This document shows, piece after piece, positions 36,643 through 49,426 of a DNA stretch of 64,000 nucleotides. The translations under genes were made by a program, and so were the position numbers. This DNA comes from Sarcocystis neurona. Lineage: Eukaryota; Apicomplexa; Conoidasida; Eucoccidiorida; Sarcocystidae. Each line of letters opens with the position of its first letter. Positions within the stretch are counted from its first letter, which is position 1. The notes beneath the pieces are model-generated. The model was not told where the DNA came from. It did not search any database and was given only the letters and a program-made list of their open reading frames with translations. Location of the stretch: assembly GCA_000727475.1 (NCBI GenBank), contig KL647302.1, forward strand, positions 2,365,234 through 2,429,233, written 5' to 3'.

Positions 36643-39600
36643 TACTTCGACTTTCTTCTCCGTATGTAGTTGCTCCCTTCTTCGACACACATTGTCCTTT
36701 ATGTTGGCGGAAACTCAGGGTATCTTGAATCGCGCGCCGCAACGGGCGAGCTGCTTCGAACTTCTCAAAAATCTCCATGCAACTTTCTCGTGTAAGCCAA
36801 TGATGCGGTCGACTGGAAAGGCCACATGGCTAGGCCGACTATTTGATTGAATGCAAGGGAAAGCATGGCGTTTGGTTAGCTTCGTAGATATGTGTGGAAA
36901 CGTGTCTCGCTTGAAACTTTAACGGTACAGATCTGCAGTTACAACAAGCGCGACGCCGTTGGGGTAACAGACTGGGTCGTGGCACTAGTCGTTCTGTCGG
37001 TGTAGTCGGGATGTCCTACTCTACAGAAGTTGTTAATGCAGTCGAGATCTCATGAAGATAGTGACCTGGTTCGCTTGTAACTAATCGCGCCGTAAGGTTC
37101 TCGTGACCTACGATCTGTTACCCGCCGCTGGCGGACCATGAGACGGCTCCGATACTGTGAATGGATTCTCTAGCTGCTTTCGTGACAGCCGTATCAGTAG
37201 CATCTGTGCAGTGGTGTCTTTCGATAGCATTCGCGGACCTTCTAAAAACATCGCTGTACAGGCAGAGACACAGCAACGCCAACAAGAGGAACATCAGTGT
37301 AATTATCAGCAGTTGAAGTCGCAAGTATATTTACAGCAGTTGTAGGCGCAGTGACTGTGACGCTGCCTGGGCAATTCTTTTCATTCGGTGGAGCTTAGGT
37401 GAATGGAAGCATCCGAAAGATTTCATTTCGGTGGAGTCGTCGAGTGGGCGCGTGTACATCAATATCTGCAAAGACTACTGCAGTGCCATCTGGAAAGGTC
37501 AAGACCGAACAACTAGCACTTCTATGAATTATACCCTGTTCGCAACACGTATCGTTGTGTACAGCCTGCTCTCCTCGTTCGACGCTCGGCAAGTAGTTTT
37601 ATTCGGCAACGCCACAACGGGAGGCTGGCAAATTTATTATTGTGCAGCATATACATACCTATTCCAAGACGTGGACGTCAAAAGGTAAAAGCCGCGTTTT
37701 AAAATGCATACTTACATGCGCATACATACCTGTGTATACCTGGACACGTTTTGTAACTCGCAAACGTCATGCCCAGCAATGGGGGTGCCGTCCTGTCGTG
37801 TTTGCTGCACCGGCTCTGCTTCTCCAGCTTTACCTGTAATAACGTTTCCCCGCTCTAGAACAACTTACGCTACAAGCCCTCCTCACGCTGATGTAAAATC
37901 CTGATTAATTTTCATGCCTCGGCGAGTGGTGAATTGCCGTGATTGTAAGAAATCACTACTCCACTGCATATATTTCCACTTCACGGCTGGCAGTCAGACA
38001 TACAGCTTTCCAATCTAGTTGCAAAGGTTGACGCAGAGTCTCAACTTTCAGATTCTGCAATGCTCTAGCTCTTCCGACACGAGGAGTTTACGTTCGTTTC
38101 TCAAATCAAGACACATGTCTAAGTGGTGACGACATTTTTGGAATAGAAGCGAAAGGTACCCTGACTAAGTGGGCTGCAAATCATTTACTGCGCGTGTGTA
38201 TACTTATGTACACACATTTATCTTCCCAACAACAACGAATGTGCGTGCATCGAATGTGTTAACAGGGAACTCACGATACAAGGAGGTAAAAGGCAGAACC
38301 CTCGCTGTGGCTAGATGTAAAAATGGGACCACAACTAGTACGGGACAGTGTTGACTCAAAAGTATACGGTAAATCACATTACTCTTACACTCAGCGACTT
38401 CCACTACTCCTCTTCGTTAGCACTGGTAAGCATAGCTCCTTATTAAGTCCAACAGGCAGCAGCAAGTGCTGCCACCCCCAACAACTGAACTCAGGGAGAA
38501 ATACACAACGCCGGGGCACGTTTGTACTATTTTTCAGCTACAGTTTTGTTGATCGGAGGAACTATTCTGGCAGTCTACCACTGGAAAGGCTGGTTGAAAA
38601 GTAGTCACATTTTATGATATCCCGACACACTATTCCTCACTTGCATCGGCATGGACATCTCTCGGCATGCAGCGGGAAGACGAATGAGATCAGTGGGTGC
38701 GTGTGGACGTCACCGTCTACACGAACCCACTCCTATAACGGTGCGTGACACACTTCTCTCAACAACTAGCGTTCACCGTGAGAGAAGAGTATTATTTGGA
38801 AAATAGGAATCTCCCCACGCCAGCGACTTCCTGGAACTGGATACGTTGTAAACAATGTTAAGCTCGTGATTTCGTCCCACCGACATCGTCGAAGTAGTAG
38901 ACGTGACTTCACGGATCCGCGCATTCGTAGAGTCTGTGCACTGTTGGTTGCATAAGGAGGATGAGAGACCACCTAACAGGATGCTATTCAGTCAGTGAGG
39001 AAACTTACGAGTGCAACTCATGGGACTGGCGGCACACTTTCTGCCTACAAATGGCTCCGACCTAATCGCCTTTACTTGACAACCGAGCACCTGTTTTTCT
39101 GTGATTGAACTGATGATCGCTTAGATTTCCACAAGCTGGTATAAGCGTGGCCGGGTCCAGCAACACGGGGATAGCAGCAGTGCGGAATATCCCTGTTATC
39201 AGCATTGGGACGGTGGCCCGGCTCGCAGGCATACGCGTGTATTCTATGCGTACACAAGCACGTACCCGTACGTCTATACATCCACACACAGGACGGCGGA
39301 CTCGTAGTTCTGTTTTATCTGCCGGCGTCGTCAGAGTAGCATACCAAACAAAAAACGTAGTGCACTCACGTTACACCTTCGGCGTCAACACTACAACCGT
39401 CATATGCGGACAAGTGTTTCGTAATCATAACTTGCGACCTCTGCTGCAAGTCCTTCCGCTGAAGCTGTGTGACTGCTTACTACCGCGTTCTGGACACCTC
39501 CCAGCACGTGCCCACTGAATACAAACGCGTGCTTGTATGCCGAAGAGCGGATGCACGGGAATGCATCTGAAACTGACCGACACGTATGGTCGCTTTCTGC

Positions 39601-39768
39601 ACAGGCGGATGCAGCTTCGCAGTAAAAGATACAATCGAGCGTTCTAACGGTCACTGACCTCCGCAGGGTTGAGGATACATGCTTGGATAGATGGTGTAAT
39701 TGGATCTTCCAACAGAAGCGTGAAGTGCACAGAGAATAAGATGTTTGTAGCAAGCAAGATCTTTCCAC

Positions 39769-39952
39769 GTGTATACGTATTAGTTTGTGGGTGAAAGAAG
39801 ACCCCCAATGATCACTTAGTGGCATCCTGAGTACAGGCACGCCGATACTGACACACAAGTGTGTATACGTATTAGTTTGTGGGTGAAAGAAGACCCCCAA
39901 TGATCACTTAGTGGCATCCTGAGTACAGGCGCGCCGATGCTGGCACACAAGT
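39769..39952. repeat. 92-bp tandem duplication, nearly perfect
   Basis: GTGTATACGTATTAGTTTGT begins copies at 39769 and 39861, with only a few substitutions near the end of the unit. Confidence 0.9.
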
Positions 39953-42900
39953 GTATACAAATCCCTACAGGTAAATATATGTATATATGTATATGTACTT
40001 CGCACGGACGGTGGCAACTTGAACTGTTAGTTCCGAGGCGTCTTCACAGAAGTACACACTCGCGTCGCTCGTTTATGTGCCAGTGTCGACTGGTTATACT
40101 CTCGCACGGCAAAACCCTCAGTAGCAGTAAAGCGTATATGAAGACATGTGCAGCCGTGTCAACTGGTAGAGGCCCCGTTCGGCAACACGTCCCGCAATAT
40201 ATTTATCTGAAGCGTGAATCTAGACAAGTGCAGCACTTCGTTGTGGAAGTAAATCCAGGACTACTAGTGCACACCGATAACATACGCCAATCTGCGTACT
40301 TCTCCGCCCCATGATGTTCGGACCATACTCGTGCATCTCGACAAAATTTCCAGAGGGGATGGGTCGCCGCCTTAATATCGGTTCGACATGACAGCTACAA
40401 GTCCAGCTGCATGCCAGTACGCATCGACAATATTGTTAGGACATTCTGAAGGACTTCCGTGTGCTTCCTTCACGCCTGTTGTCGTAGGATCACTTCTGGC
40501 TGCACTGCTATTGCCGGTGCGTAAAGACAAGGTTTCCTTTCCTCAAAGTACACAGCAAGCATCTCCAGAGAACCCTCTGTTACACAAAAACTGAATGTGT
40601 TGAACTCTGGTAGTCTTCAGTTTAACTCTGTTTTTGACGTAGGGGTCTCTTTGCCGGGCCCCTCATGTGTCTTGATGTAAACATACAACCTCTGAGGTCC
40701 AATACAACCCATTCTGCTTAGGTAGGCACCAAAGTGCTCCGGAAGGACTGTCAGCCGGAAATTTATCATTGAGAGAAATCGCACCTCCAGTCGATTCATT
40801 TCATGCAAGCTAACGCCTCCAACCTGTTGAGCCGGACATGGGGTGCCACAGAAGCGGAGCACATGTGGGGAGACAAATTGCACAGAATTACTATGCGTGT
40901 ATGTGTGTGTCTTTGTTTACCCTTAATTAGATTCTGGTTCCTGCGTGCAGTAAGACTTTCCTCGTGAAACACTACCAGTAAGGTTGATCTTCCCATGGAT
41001 CTTCAGCAGCCATCCACAATACTTTGCTTCTTACCATTGCGTAGTACGCATTCGAGAGGAATGTGTCGTCGTAGAATTTTGCGGCGCACATAACCGAGGT
41101 GATCAGGACCCTGCAGGAAAAAAACAGACTTTCTTATGTGGACAAAATCATCTGTATGCACATTTGCCAGTCAGAATCCGTGTTGGAGCTTACACGGGCG
41201 CGAGTGCGACCACGTACACGTGTACAAACGCGCTGGTTTAACTCTTTCTAGTGTACGTCAGAATATCCGATGGTTCGTGTAAATACGTTCTACTTGTGCG
41301 TTGTGTCTAAACGGCGGACTTTAAGGAGACGATGACTTGCACGCTGAAAATAACGGCGCATCTGTTGTGGATTGAGACAAAAATGGTTTCCACAATTAGA
41401 CCGTCTTTTCCAACACAGAAGAGCGACTGAAGCAGAGGTCTTAGTCTTTCCCTGATGCATCGGATCACAGATACGGGTCTGTTCATGAGGCGGTCGCGTC
41501 GGGTGATGGGGCTCTATATTTCGTTTGTGGTGTTGAGATCTTATACGTTTGAACTGAAGCGACTATCCAGGCAGCGTTGTCCGCCAAAATTGTAGATGGC
41601 GGGCCCTCCGTGTCCTCAGGCCGACGATGGCGTGCGAGATGCCTACCTCCGATGATGGGCTTACCTATTCGCCATGGTCAGGCACCGTAAGAACGTACGA
41701 GAATCAAGCTTACGCCGCGCATGAAAGAGGCACTCGCGTAGGGCGAAGCATATTGGCTGTAAACCGTTGATATCAAACTTGAGCGTACATACCGGTGAAT
41801 GTTGAGCATGTCGAAGAAGAGATTGTGCACGCTTTGCTGCAGGCGGTCCATGTAGATCAAGGCCAGTAGATGGCACGAGCAACTGCAACTGCATAAAGCT
41901 GCAATGCGGTAGAAGTAGTCCCGCACAGTGATGGAGGGACATCTAATCCCATCAAATTTCCTATTGCGCTGCGACAGAGGAACAACCAGGCAACGCGCAC
42001 ACCACCAGTGAAACCTACGTGCAGCAAGCGATCACAGGTTCTTTTTCTGTGTCCACACACTCATTGCCTCTCCTGCGAAACAAAGACTCCATTTTAAAGA
42101 AGAAGGAAGAGCAAGAGCACCCTGCATATGACACCTGCTTATGAGTGTTTCCGGCTAGATGTGAACTAGTGTGGTAGCGACTGTACCGGTTTACAGGTTA
42201 CGTATCTGCAGCCACTTGGCCGTTGGTGACAGCCGCTACCCTCAGCACGAATCCAAATCTACCTGTAAACCTGCACGCTGCACATATTCATTTACGCAGG
42301 ACTATCTTACTGCCGAAGTTCAGCCATCCAGGTATTCTCTTGCGGCCACGTGGACGTGGGTTCAAAAAAACAGTTCACATCTGCGGAAATCTGTTCCCGT
42401 GAAAGAGGGGTACACTAGTGTACAGATGTCACACTTGTAACATACGCGCGCACTGCCGCGTTCAACTTCGTATCAGTCGACAATGAAGCCGTGTAAAATT
42501 CTGTCGTTTCACAAGCATATAGGAGAATGACTCGCACTGAGAGCTAGAATTCACAAGTATCCTCTCAGTGTTCCGTAATAAAACGACAACGTTTTTGCAC
42601 TTATAGGGAATCACCTTCCCTCACGTACAGCGCTCCATGCAGGGCGCTCATCTCGGCAGAAGACAACGCTGCATGGCACGAGGAAGACGTGCCTCTTCTT
42701 TATGGAGTGAGTCCGAACGCTGCACCAGGGTGGTCAGCGCCTCAGCTATAGAATCCAGCAGACGCTGCGAAGAAATAACAAAACAGCTCGAGAGACAAGG
42801 ACACTTACTTGCCACAAGCACCACCAGTTGAGATGTTCATTCTGTCACCGGCGAGCGCGTGGATTTGTTTAGCGAAGAAATTGATACGTGAGTACTTCGG

Positions 42901-43544
42901 TTGCTTTTCGTCAGTCAGACTTACAGAGGCGACTAAATTCTAGCAGGCGTGTAATGCTCTCCTTGGTAGGAATGCGTCGTGTATATTTTCGTCAGCTGAG
43001 TTCATTCAAACCGACTGCTTACCACTTGAGGAAAAGCTTACAAGCGGTAGCAGCAGCTGCATCTGTTTCTGTTCCTTGAGTCACAGGTCAGGGGGAACAC
43101 GTACAGCGAGTGTGACATAAGGACTTTCTGAATGTGTGTCCGTTGGTGTGATTTCTGCCTGTCTTAATGCCATTCCGTTTGCTAGTTGTGAAGCCCCAGT
43201 TCTTGAAATTCACCCTTGCTGTTGACCCCTCTGCATATGGTGTAAACGTCGGCGGCTCTACTGTCTGCCTCACTGAGTACATTCAATGCGGACTACTTCG
43301 ACGAGCCACCATACGCATGAGAACGTAGACTGCGACTTTTCTGTGTGACTGGCTGCCATCAACTCTGCAGTCAGCCGTAGCGCTGCTGTGACTCTGCTGT
43401 CAGTGCCGCATGCGGTAAAGTGTTGGGGTTGATGACTCTGATATTCCAGGTTCCCTTCTTCTTGCTTGCTCAGGGAACGCTTCGAGCTAGCCCATACGTG
43501 GTACAGCCGGCTCAATTCTAGGTTGCTGGAGGCGGAGCTGCATC

Positions 43545-45929
43545 TTAAGGAAATGTGTTTCCACGTCTTCCTTTGAAGAGCTTTCTAAGAAGGCGGTGTA
43601 CCTCTTGACTGATCCACTTCATGGCTGCAGTGTCGTGCACGAAACGGGGCAGCTCTGACTCGCAAGCGACTGAGGAGCCGTTTCGCCCATATTCCCTGTG
43701 GGGCACGTTGGTCACTGTCTTGGGGACATCTTGCAGCACCACGTTCTGTATGTTTTGCTGTCCTTGCGCGTCACCTTCCGTCAAAAGCGTTCCGTAGGGG
43801 CTTCTTTCGAGAATCCAGCTGTTGGGGATAATGATATCGTCATAGGCCCTTGGAGGCGAGGTGGGCACCCGAGGAGAAAGTTCGTGTCTGTACCGCGCCG
43901 ACGGGGTATCGCTGATGCTTCGAGGACCAGAAGAGGCTGCCTTCCAAAATAAAGTGAAGACTGGATGGGCTACGCTATAAGATGCCTGAAGTGTGCTTCT
44001 TTTTCTCAAATGATGCGAAGAAAGGTAAGTCGTGGAGGCACCGTTGACTGCGCCGACTCTCCGATTAGAATCGGGTAGCCTGCTGTCGCGAGGTTGTGGG
44101 TGCCAGATCTCTCCCTTGTCTTGATAACAGCGCAAACAAGGCACACAATGCCATCTCCAGGAACAAATATCTGCCCTTGTCCTTCCGACGCCTGTACGAG
44201 ACTCCAACAACCGCGAATTTTGGTAAAGTTCTGTACGGCGAAGCAGAGTGTCATCTACAGGAAAGATGCGACCATCCGAAAGACGCAGATTTTTGCTCTC
44301 AACAAAGGCATACGTCGTCTCTGAAGGACCACAATCCACAAGGGATTTTCTGTCACCGCACCCGGTGGAACGCCAGTACTCATTCTGTGGAATGCAACTT
44401 GCTACTGCTGAAGAACGCATCGAGCGCAGCCTGTCCATTCCTCCGGGTGTCACGTGTTTTCTGGTTGCCTGCGACCTGCGGCTTGCTGCTACTGAAGAAC
44501 ATGTGGAGCACAACCTTTCCATTTTCTGGGATGTACCGTGTTTTTTGGCTGCCTCTTCTCTCGCGTCACTCTCTGCACTCGACAGCCTAGCTGATGCGGC
44601 TTTCGCAGGTGCCTGGACGAACGACATTTGGTGGGAGCTGTACCCTCTTCGTAGACAAGGATGATCAACCCTGCCTTGTTGCCAAGAAGTTTGTCTGCTA
44701 CGAGACAACACAGCTGTCTGAGAGCAACGCCGCCCTGGCGGTAGCTGCGGGGGATCCTGTTGTGGTTGACAGAGATGAATATCTTGATAATAGTCTGGTG
44801 AAGCTACAGACAGTTCTTTTGTGAACGTTTCTGTCGAGCAAGTCTGACAGGGCCGAGGCTGCAGACCTTCAACATCGAAATCACGCCCTGCAGAGCTGTT
44901 TTGCATTTCGTCGCTCTCTCTTTTGACTTCTTGTTGCTGGAGGCTTTGAGCTGGACAGTCCATGCGGCAGATATACTCGGTTGTTCCATACTGTAACGGT
45001 GAACACGCTGGCAGACCATCACTTGTATGAGATCGAGCTTGTTTATTCTCCACCGTGGTGCAGTCAGAAATCCGTGAGGAATTGTTGAAGGATGAGCGAG
45101 GGCTTCCGGAAGGGAAGCACAGACTTTCCTTGTCTACAGTAAGCGGTTGAATGTGGTATGGGCCTTCAGGACCTGAGTGTCCTCTTATTAGCCATCTACT
45201 GCCCGCAGGGAACGGTAAGGACTCTGTATCTTCACCCTTGTTCTTTGAACATGTGACCTTCCCAGGACGGAGAATCCGCTTCCGCCTTCGTTGCAGAGTT
45301 CTACGACCTTTTTCAAGCACAAGACGCAACAGGGAACGCCCATACGAACTGATATAATGTACAGGGCGTTCAAGGCAGTGATCAGCCTCACTATCCCCAA
45401 AAAATACTTGTCCTGCGTCAAAGTCGGATGCCTGTCTTTGCTGTCCCCAACAGCGTTTGTGGACGTGTCTCTGCAGTTCGTGCTGTTGCCGTTGATGCTG
45501 AAGGGGCGAGCAGTCGGTCTCGGAAGCAAATAGGTCCTGTGCGCGGAGCGGACAGCCACCAGTGGGTCTTACCGTGTACTCCCCATCGAACAACGAATGC
45601 GTCAGTTTCACATTACTACTAGACAGCTGCATATGCAGGTCAGTTCCGGTCTCTTGCGCTTTGGCCGGCGATAAAAAGACGGCTGGCCAGCCGACGCCAC
45701 CATCAGGGGACGCGAATGTAGAGCAGCTGTCACCATAATTGGGGCAGCCCGGCTCTGGAGTCAAACATCCAAGAGGGGCGAATACGTCATAGTTGGAACA
45801 GTTTAGTAACCGTGCAGCGTGTGGAACGTGAAACCCGTACTGACGAAGTGGCACTCTCGGGTGAGAAACTGCGCTGGAAGGAAAGGCGAGCCCCTCAGGC
45901 CTCCCCTGATGTCTCGCCTCGTACGCCAT
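43545..45929 (-). CDS. Hypothetical 794-residue protein, single open frame
   Basis: An uninterrupted frame of 794 codons from an ATG at 45929, too long to be expected by chance in DNA of mixed composition. No family was recognised. Visible features are an Arg/Lys/Gln-rich middle (RRTLQRRRKRI near residue 212), many scattered Cys and Ser, no convincing signal peptide or membrane helix, and a tandem duplication of a 28-residue block near residues 480-535 (MERLCSTCSSVAASRRSQ then MDRLRSMRSSAVASCIPQ). It could be a single-exon gene or one large exon; no upstream or downstream exon was identified. Composition matches the surrounding repeat-poor segment, with no sign of transfer. Confidence 0.6.
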   Translation of the reverse strand: MAYEARHQGRPEGLAFPSSAVSHPRVPLRQYGFHVPHAARLLNCSNYDVFAPLGCLTPEPGCPNYGDSCSTFASPDGGVGWPAVFLSPAKAQETGTDLHMQLSSSNVKLTHSLFDGEYTVRPTGGCPLRAQDLFASETDCSPLQHQRQQHELQRHVHKRCWGQQRQASDFDAGQVFFGDSEADHCLERPVHYISSYGRSLLRLVLEKGRRTLQRRRKRILRPGKVTCSKNKGEDTESLPFPAGSRWLIRGHSGPEGPYHIQPLTVDKESLCFPSGSPRSSFNNSSRISDCTTVENKQARSHTSDGLPACSPLQYGTTEYICRMDCPAQSLQQQEVKRESDEMQNSSAGRDFDVEGLQPRPCQTCSTETFTKELSVASPDYYQDIHLCQPQQDPPQLPPGRRCSQTAVLSRSRQTSWQQGRVDHPCLRRGYSSHQMSFVQAPAKAASARLSSAESDAREEAAKKHGTSQKMERLCSTCSSVAASRRSQATRKHVTPGGMDRLRSMRSSAVASCIPQNEYWRSTGCGDRKSLVDCGPSETTYAFVESKNLRLSDGRIFPVDDTLLRRTELYQNSRLLESRTGVGRTRADICSWRWHCVPCLRCYQDKGEIWHPQPRDSRLPDSNRRVGAVNGASTTYLSSHHLRKRSTLQASYSVAHPVFTLFWKAASSGPRSISDTPSARYRHELSPRVPTSPPRAYDDIIIPNSWILERSPYGTLLTEGDAQGQQNIQNVVLQDVPKTVTNVPHREYGRNGSSVACESELPRFVHDTAAMKWISQEVHRLLRKLFKGRRGNTFP
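44399..44567 (-). repeat. 84-bp tandem duplication inside the 794-codon frame
   Basis: Two diverged copies begin near 44399 and 44483 (period 84 = 28 codons), keeping the frame open. They give the paired M(E/D)RL...SS.(V/A) blocks in the protein. Confidence 0.75.
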
Positions 45930-47136
45930 ACCCAGACACTTCTTGTGTTGTCCTCAAAGTTGGACGTCTGCCAAAGCTTGTTCGTCCTCGAGAGGGATTG
46001 TCCAGACTCAAGGCACACCTGCGGCCCTTCTGGGACTGCATGCTTCTCTTCTTGCGAGGAAGTAGGGCTTTAGAAAGCACAGGCTTGTAATGGGCGCTCA
46101 CCGGGTTTAAAAGGATGATGAAATCGTACATACGAATTGTTTTCGAGCGATCGAAAGAAAAAACAAACTCCTCGTGGCAGAAGAGACAGAAAGAGGAAGA
46201 CACTTGAGCCGCACTAAACGTGCGCACCCGACGCTACCGTTGTCCGAAGAAAGTGCCTCTTTTACTGCCGAGGGCAGACGTATAAAATTCTCTCAGGTAA
46301 AGGGCTTGTCGTTGCATGCCGCAGGCAGGCTTCATTCAATGCTGGCATCCTTGTCATTTAAGGACGATTGCGTACGACCAGCTGTAGGCACGCGGAATTG
46401 TCTGACGTAAGGGGGTCTTAATTACACCGGAAGAGTTCGCCTCCGTGACTGGGCAGGGAGTTTGACCATAATCAACCCGTATGAGCGTGCATATACGTAC
46501 CCACGTACTAGACTTCACCTACATAACACTTGTGTTCCAACCGGGGGAATTCCTGCATGACAGCGACAGCGAATCCCGACTACAAGGTGGGCCTATTCGA
46601 GAGCGTCCTTTACAACGAATGAGAGGAAAACCTCCTAAAAAATGCGCAGCGCAGATTCTCACCGTCGTAGAGTACTCGCTAGAGAGTACGGGGACGTGTG
46701 GTGGAAGTGAGCCGGGGATGGCTGAGAATGAGGAAACGCGCTATCAGCCGCTGCTTTATTTGTGATGTTCGAATACGCCTTTTTTCTCTAGGCGCACCGT
46801 TTCGCGTGTCGAGTGCTCCGCTTCTGCTCCTTTTCCCTGTCAAGCCATTTTGTACTGCGGCCTACCCTTGGTCAGTAGTCTTCCTGAGAGTGCCAAGCGG
46901 CGTAGTTCTCGCGCAACCGTACAGTTTGCAGCTGTACCCCCTCTGCGCGTACGCTTGCCGGCTCTGCATTCGTACTCGCAGTTTTCGGCATACTGGCATG
47001 AATACGAGGATACACCGACAGTATGTCCGCCTTTTCTGTTTGACGTGGCAGTCGCTTCTTTCAGAGATTCACACCTTGTTCATCATACCAACGCACTCGC
47101 TTTTCAACAAAAGCGTCGATTGCACTACAGAGGGGG

Positions 47137-47233
47137 GGCCTGCGCTTTGTTCTTTATCTTTGAAGCTTGTGAAGGAGAAGTCAAAGGCCTGCGCTTTGTG
47201 CTTATCTTTGAAGCTTGTGAAGGAGAAGTCAAA
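47137..47233. repeat. 48-49-bp tandem duplication
   Basis: GGCCTGCGCTTTGT...GAAGCTTGTGAAGGAGAAGT is repeated at 47137 and 47186 with one indel-like difference. Confidence 0.85.
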
Positions 47234-47316
47234 ATCAAGACCTCACCTCAGCTCGCCTCCCAGGTGTGATTTGACGCCTCGATGTCGCGCATCTTAACAG
47301 ACTGTGAACTCTTGCA

Positions 47317-47912
47317 ATGAGTAGTTCTCTCTGGGTCAGCAGGTGGGCTCGGTATACGAAGATAAGCCTGCTGATCTACATGACGGATACTGATTTAAAT
47401 GTGCACGCCAGAGAAGAAGAACGTGACTGCAGGCTCAGCGGCGCTGAAGAACCTCTCTTACAATCGAACGAAGCGAGCAAAACAAGCCAAAATCAAGAGC
47501 GCACTGGATTGGAAAATGGAATAGCACTGACACTCGCTGGGTACTATACAGAACCTGCTTCCTGTTTCATGTTTTTCTTGTCAGAACTACATCAAAGCTG
47601 GATACAATTACTCGGCAGTTCCCCACAAATTCGCTGTTCACGTGTGCCTCCAATGAACTCTTCCTCGGCGAGACATCTGTGCACTGTTCAGCATGGGCCT
47701 CGCAAGAGGAAGGTGCTGCTCGTTACCTCCGCTTCGGGATTGAGGAATCAATCACTTTCTACTGTAGTCAGCGTCATTTTCATGCGCAGACCAGACGTTC
47801 CTCACACGTGTACCTCTGCGCCTGTGCGGTCTTTGCAGAATTTAAGCCGAGGCTGACATATCGCATGAAGTGGAGCCCTCAACATAGCAGCCTCCTTACT
47901 GTGTACATGTAA
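47317..47912 (+). CDS. Candidate two-exon hypothetical gene
   Basis: ATG 47317 opens a frame that runs through an acidic, glutamine-rich stretch. At 47541 a GT starts a 43-bp pyrimidine-rich segment ending TTGTCAG at 47584. Removing 47541-47584 joins to a second open frame ending at TAA 47912, giving 183 residues with several Cys in the C-terminal half (FTCASNELFLGETSVHCSAW, ESITFYCSQRHF, VYLCACAVF). Neither half was recognised. The intron would be unusually short; a frameshift in a decaying gene, or chance, is possible. Confidence 0.35.
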
Positions 47913-48802
47913 ACTGCACGTGCGCTGGGCTTCGCGTTGGCCATAGCAACACACTGCTTGAAGGTGCTTGAACAAAGGACATCATACAAGATTTTACTCA
48001 TCCATATAAGATTACAAGTAAGTCAAGAGCTGTCCAGATTGATTTACTTTGCGCGCATGCGTGTAAGCGGCAAGACTGTAATATTGGTGGTTCTTCTGAG
48101 TACCACCTCTTTCCTGAACGCTAAGAACTCCATCCTGCACGTGGGCCGGTAAGGGCGAACGATTGTGTCAAACGCTTTGACAGAAACACGCAGTACAAGA
48201 TCACGAGGAAAGTTATGTCAAGGGTTCACTTATCGCTCCGTCAATACGGATCATTAGACACACACATACGAACATACGCGTGCAGATAACTATTTGTACA
48301 TAAGCTCGTCGTGGACCTGGAATTACAGTGAAACGCTGTATTGTACAAATTTACCGGCGGAAAGAATCTGCAAACAAAGAAAACTGAGACCGCCTCAGTA
48401 GGAAACCGCTGTTCCGCCAGCCACATTGCTCGTAGGAAATCCCTCCTTTTCTTGTTGCTGACGGAAGGTGGCGTGACACTTCATGCAAAGAAGGCGTGCC
48501 CGCGACAGTACTAAGGCGATTCCCGCTTTTCGAGCTAATAAACCTGAAAAATCTTAGCACGGACTGCGTTGTAACAGTATATCGACGTGAGCAAATTTGG
48601 GAGTTACCCTTTCTGTGGACAACGGCCGGTATAGGGGCAGACCGAACACACTAAGGACGCAGCCTTTTTGCTAACCTGCGCAGAAGGTACACCTGCGAAC
48701 ACCGGGGTGACGAAGCCTAGTAGCCACACAGTTGCTACGGGCATAACACAGAAAGAACCTGTAAGTTGTAGAAACGTGTGAGGATCACCTGAGGGGCGGG
48801 AT

Positions 48803-49426
48803 ATGACTAAATCTGCGCGCGTTAGGAATTGTCCTCTGGTTGAACGACAAACAGTGTTTGGTTCTAGCGGTCTTCGCCTCCTCGCCACCTTCGATATATA
48901 TCACGTATCAGTCGTGAAGTTTTTGTCAACTGAGGCTGGCTGGCAAAAAAGCGACCAAAATTTCAACAGCCAAGGCGGATTGCTTTCCTACGAGGCGTCG
49001 TCTGCACCTGTAAAGGGCTGCAGCTGGACTGGCTTTTTGAAGAGAGGAATGGCGGGAAGACCAGAATTTCGAATTTACTTCTCGGGGGGCTCCAACGCGC
49101 CCGCGCACCTGTTTCCTATGTGGTTTCCGGGGTTAAACGGCGGCAGGCATGAATTATTCATGCGTGAAGGCTTCTACGGTGCGCTGGTACTTCATCTACG
49201 AAGCCTGTTTGCGGCGAAATTTTGTCTTTTGTCGTTTTGCGCGTGGGTGATGTGTTGTGTTTCTGAACTTACGGGAAATTCTATATGTAAACGACTGTTT
49301 AGTCGTTACTGGGTTGTAGACCCCGACAACAGCGCACAGGACTCTACTTTGTCCGTATCCTGTCTCCGTCTCCGCTCCAAATTCCAGACGCAGGAACCGG
49401 GCGGCGCGCGCGAGGATATTGGATAG
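48803..49426 (+). CDS. Candidate hypothetical ORF, 207 codons
   Basis: Opens at ATG 48803 with a Gly/Phe-rich middle (FRIYFSGGSNAPAHLFPMWF) and a hydrophobic stretch near residues 133-150. Unrecognised. The opposite strand is also partly open, which lowers confidence. Confidence 0.22.
   Translation: MTKSARVRNCPLVERQTVFGSSGLRLLATFDIYHVSVVKFLSTEAGWQKSDQNFNSQGGLLSYEASSAPVKGCSWTGFLKRGMAGRPEFRIYFSGGSNAPAHLFPMWFPGLNGGRHELFMREGFYGALVLHLRSLFAAKFCLLSFCAWVMCCVSELTGNSICKRLFSRYWVVDPDNSAQDSTLSVSCLRLRSKFQTQEPGGAREDIG

Larger units (their letters stand above)
29835..43544. other. Long repeat-poor stretch with only weak ORF candidates
   Basis: 13.7 kb without a recognised gene. The candidates listed separately are the best in it. 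Several local tandem duplications are present. Confidence 0.5.
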
